Assembly (NCBI GenBank): GCA_916048095.2
Contig: OU696574.1
Coordinates: 6,545,587 to 6,609,586 of the forward strand
Source: Sacculina carcini
Taxonomy: Eukaryota > Arthropoda > Thecostraca > Sacculinidae
DNA: 64,000 bases
Direction: 5' to 3'
The position numbers were made by a program, and so were the translations under genes. The notes below the pieces were generated by a model. It saw nothing but the letters and a program-made list of their open reading frames with translations. It searched no databases and was not told where the DNA came from. Below are positions 61,564-64,000 of this stretch, piece after piece. Each line of letters starts with the position of its first letter. Within the stretch, counting starts at the first letter, position 1.

Positions 61564-62320
61564 TTTTGACTTTACACCGCCGTAACTTCCTTTAGGTACA
61601 CTTTGGAAAATTAAAAATTATACCGTATGGTAGAGAACAAACGTTTTTTAAATTTTATTTCAATGTGGGACAAATAGTTACTGAGAAATAGGTAGAAAAA
61701 TGAATTAATTTTATTCGCACCGTGTTCAAGTAACATTTTCGAAGTAGATTAGACCTTTGCCAATTTTACACATTTTGGGTGCAATTTTTGGGTATGAAAT
61801 ATAACATATCTTGTAAAACACAAAATTCTCTACACAGTGGTTTAATTTGTATAGCTGTGCCATTTCTGGTTTATGAGGAGTATTGACCAAAATATTCACG
61901 TTTTTCAGTGCTAATTTTGCCTTTTTGACTTTGTCATTTTGACTTCACACCGCCGTAACTTTCTTTAATACACCCTGGAAAATTAAAATGTATACCGTGC
62001 TGTAGAAACTAAAATTCCCAGCATGATGGTATTATTTATTTAGATGTGTGATATATAGTTGCTGAGGAATAGAGAAAAAAGTACAGAAAATCGGACGCGT
62101 GGAGTTTAAATAATATTTTGAATGTAGATTTAAATTTTGTCATTTTTACATATTTGATATTTAATTTTCGGATATGAAGTATAGCCTACCTTGTAAAACA
62201 AAAAAATTATCTACACAGTGGTATAATCTGTATAGCTGTATCATTGCTGGTTTATGAGGAGTAGATGGTAGAATATTGACAATTTTCGCATTTTTCAGGG
62301 TAAATTTTGTCTTTTCACCG
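61564..62320. repeat. Two-unit tandem repeat, period about 373 bp
   Basis: Unit 1 begins ttttgactttacaccgccgt (61564) and unit 2 ttttgacttcacaccgccgt (61937). Both contain ctacacagtggt, tataatctgtatagctg-type sequence and tggtttatgaggagta. A third start (cttttcaccgctataatttt) is visible near 62310. AT-rich, with no coding frame. Confidence 0.85.
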
Positions 62321-62972
62321 CTATAATTTTTTTGGCAACTACATGATAAGAATATATCATTTCTGCAATTTGTTATGCTTCATTTAAAAAAAACAAAGAG
62401 AATGTGTTCTTTGGTCGAGGTTTCTGGCAAGAAAACGATTTCTCTTCAAAAACATAGACTTTTTTGAAGTCGCATCTCTTGTTTCGACACATATGTTGGA
62501 TGAGTGCGGAATTTATCCGCATTCGCAAGTTGGCTATTTCATTAGCAAATTATCGCGGAGCACAACATCAAGAGGAACTAGAATACTGTTACGATTAGCC
62601 AAAGAAAACATCGCTACACGTAAGCGTAGACATTGTGGTGTATTCGACAAAGCACAGAATAATGATGTATTAATGAATACAATACGTCAATAATCAATGG
62701 CGCAAGACTACACGACCCCGCAACAAGGCGTTAACTCCGCACCAACACGAAACCCTCTCACCAACACACTTTCCCAGCCGGTACGCTCCATATTTCCTCT
62801 AGTTACGCATTCACGAACACAGTTTAGTGCATACACACAGACATACACACCATCTGCCTGTACAACCAGTGCTGCGCAAATATCAAAGCCAAACACAAAC
62901 ACTTTCACTAGCGCTAACATACACTTCAATTGCTTCGACAAGCATCATGGTCTAAGCATACATACACATCGT

Positions 62973-63039
<67 letters not shown>

Positions 63040-63159
63040 GATTTGTTGAAATCAACAGCAATCTGGGCACTGTTGTGCTGGTACGATAGCTTCTCTATGC
63101 TGCGCACGATTTTTCTGTGTTCAGGAGACAACACACTCAGTTGTTCACTGAAGTTAGCC
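62321..63159. other. Non-coding interval with CA/TA microsatellite
   Basis: Two short open frames (62493-62693, 62697-63089) show no recognisable domain, and the second runs into the microsatellite. (CA)n at 62974-62996 passes into (TA)n up to 63035. Nothing here is recognised as the missing 5' part of the Penelope-like element. Confidence 0.5.
62974..63035. repeat. (CA)n-(TA)n compound microsatellite
   Basis: About 11 CA units followed by about 20 TA units. Confidence 0.95.
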
Positions 63160-64000
63160 AGGTACGTCGATGATGTATTTATATGTGCCGAGGAAGACGC
63201 CGTACTTCAGTTGGCAAATCAACTTCAGCGAAACTCATGTTTGAAGTTCACACATCAGCAGGAAGCGAATTGCAAACTGAGTTTCTTGGACGTTGCAGTA
63301 GAACGACACGAGACCTCATTTTCCACAGCCGTCTATACGAAAAATACAGACCTAGGCTTCTGTCTGAACGCCGCTAGTGAGTGCCCGCAAGCGTATAAGA
63401 TGAGCGTCATAAGGTCGTTCGTGAACAGAGCGATTACGCATTGCTCAACATGGTCTGCAACGAGCACAAAGCTGAACAGAGTCCGGCAACTACTAGTAAA
63501 CAACGGCTACGAACAAACGACCATTGATCGTGTAATACGCGACAAATTGTCGAAATATATCGAAGAAGAGAGAAAACACAAAGAGACAATGACCATCAAA
63601 TTGTACTACAAGAACATCATGTCTTCTGCCTATCGAGATGATGAGAACGCCATCAGAAGAATCGTCGATAGAAACGTGCAGCCAACAGAAGAAGGCACCA
63701 AGTTGCAGCTTGTCATTTATTACAAGACACGCAAAACACGCAGCTTAGTGATGAAGAACAGTTGCCTTCCCAAGACCAGCATGTTGCAAGAAACCAATGT
63801 AGTGTACCAGCATACATGTACAACTGGTGACTGCAGTCGCCGAAACTCGCACTACATTGGCTACACAACAACAACGCCTTCCAAACGAATTTCAGCACAC
63901 CTTCAAGACGGAGCCATTGCCAGGCACTACCGCCAGCAGCATCAAATCAAAGTGGACCGAAAGACTATGGATGAGAAAACCGAAATCATTTACAGAGAAA
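63160..64000 (+). mobile_element. Penelope-like element, 5'-truncated, cut by window end
   Basis: A single open frame of 280 codons runs from 'RYVDDVFICAEED' (RT motif C, catalytic YVDD) through the RT thumb and linker ('FLDVAVERHETSFSTAVYTK', 'SECPQAYKMSVIRSFVNRAI') to a C-terminal GIY-YIG endonuclease. In the latter, 'CTTGDCSRRNSHYIGYTT' is followed by 'SKRISAHLQDGAIARHYRQQ' and Glu in 'KTEIIYRE'. An RT followed by GIY-YIG is the hallmark of Penelope-like elements, which nick the target and prime on it. RT motifs upstream of YVDD are not found before 63160, so the copy is truncated there. No stop or frameshift is seen in the visible part, which suggests recent insertion. Its 3' end lies beyond the window. 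Confidence 0.9.

Noticed and set aside
62493-63089. Two short plus-strand genes upstream of the Penelope-like element
   Set aside because: 66 and 130 codons without a recognisable motif; the second runs into a CA/TA microsatellite. Not supported as genes or as the missing RT part.

Overview
The window is a eukaryotic, repeat-dominated locus with no recognisable single-copy host gene. Almost all coding signal belongs to transposable elements. A short TTAGG-rich tract at 8884-8972 (TTAGG is the ancestral arthropod telomere unit), together with the mixture of BEL/Pao, Ty3/gypsy, I-group, L2/CR1-group and Penelope-like elements, makes an arthropod the best guess. This is inference; I cannot name a species.

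Layout. 1-2815: a broken BEL/Pao element (minus strand) with one LTR at 28-292, fused to the 3' end of an I-group LINE (2816-3800, plus). 3800-8280: a nearly complete L2/CR1-type LINE (minus, 'LINE B') whose ORF1 and ORF2 share one frame and are separated by a single UGA CUA. 8281-9330: no gene, but TTAGG-like repeats. 9335-9694: a tRNA-Val-headed SINE. 9728-14570: a whole-looking Ty3/gypsy element (minus) with 158-bp LTRs and one gag-pol frame running from LTR to LTR. 15090-22290: an I-group LINE (plus) interrupted by a second, broken gypsy element (16350-20890) flanked by a 210-bp duplication of the LINE. 22300-26510: an A+C-rich LINE (minus, 'LINE G') with a PHD finger and a 2A-like peptide, itself carrying a second SINE copy. 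26680-31960: a decayed I-group LINE (minus). 32880-34566: a second copy of LINE G (5' part). 34567-35826: an L2/CR1-type LINE fragment holding a 287-bp hAT-like MITE. 35827-38888: another LINE (ORF1 plus the start of the endonuclease) split by a coding-free, three-LTR TRIM-like element. 38889-43363: a broken gypsy element. 43364-46390: a 5'-truncated L2/CR1-type LINE. 46391-48300: microsatellites and minisatellites. 48560-61400: an AT-rich satellite-like tract with a conserved GC box, split by two gypsy insertions (50002-55817 minus, 56234-61184 plus). 61564-62310: a 373-bp tandem repeat. 63160-64000: a Penelope-like element with RT motif C, linker and GIY-YIG endonuclease, cut by the window end.

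Relative ages can be read from nesting and LTR similarity. The gypsy at 56234-61184 has LTRs in which I see no difference, and it has received a ~100-bp LINE tail of the LINE B family, so both that gypsy and that LINE family were active recently. The gypsy elements at 50002-55817 (about 4 differences in 795 bp), 9728-14570 (3 in 158) and 38889-43363 (2 in 162) are also young. The gypsy at 16350-20890 (about 6 in 180) is older, and the BEL and I-group LINE remnants are the oldest.

The observations most worth following are the UGA CUA junction between ORF1 and ORF2 of LINE B, the 2A-like motif in two copies of LINE G together with its extreme base composition, the 210-bp duplication around a gypsy insertion, and the three-LTR TRIM.
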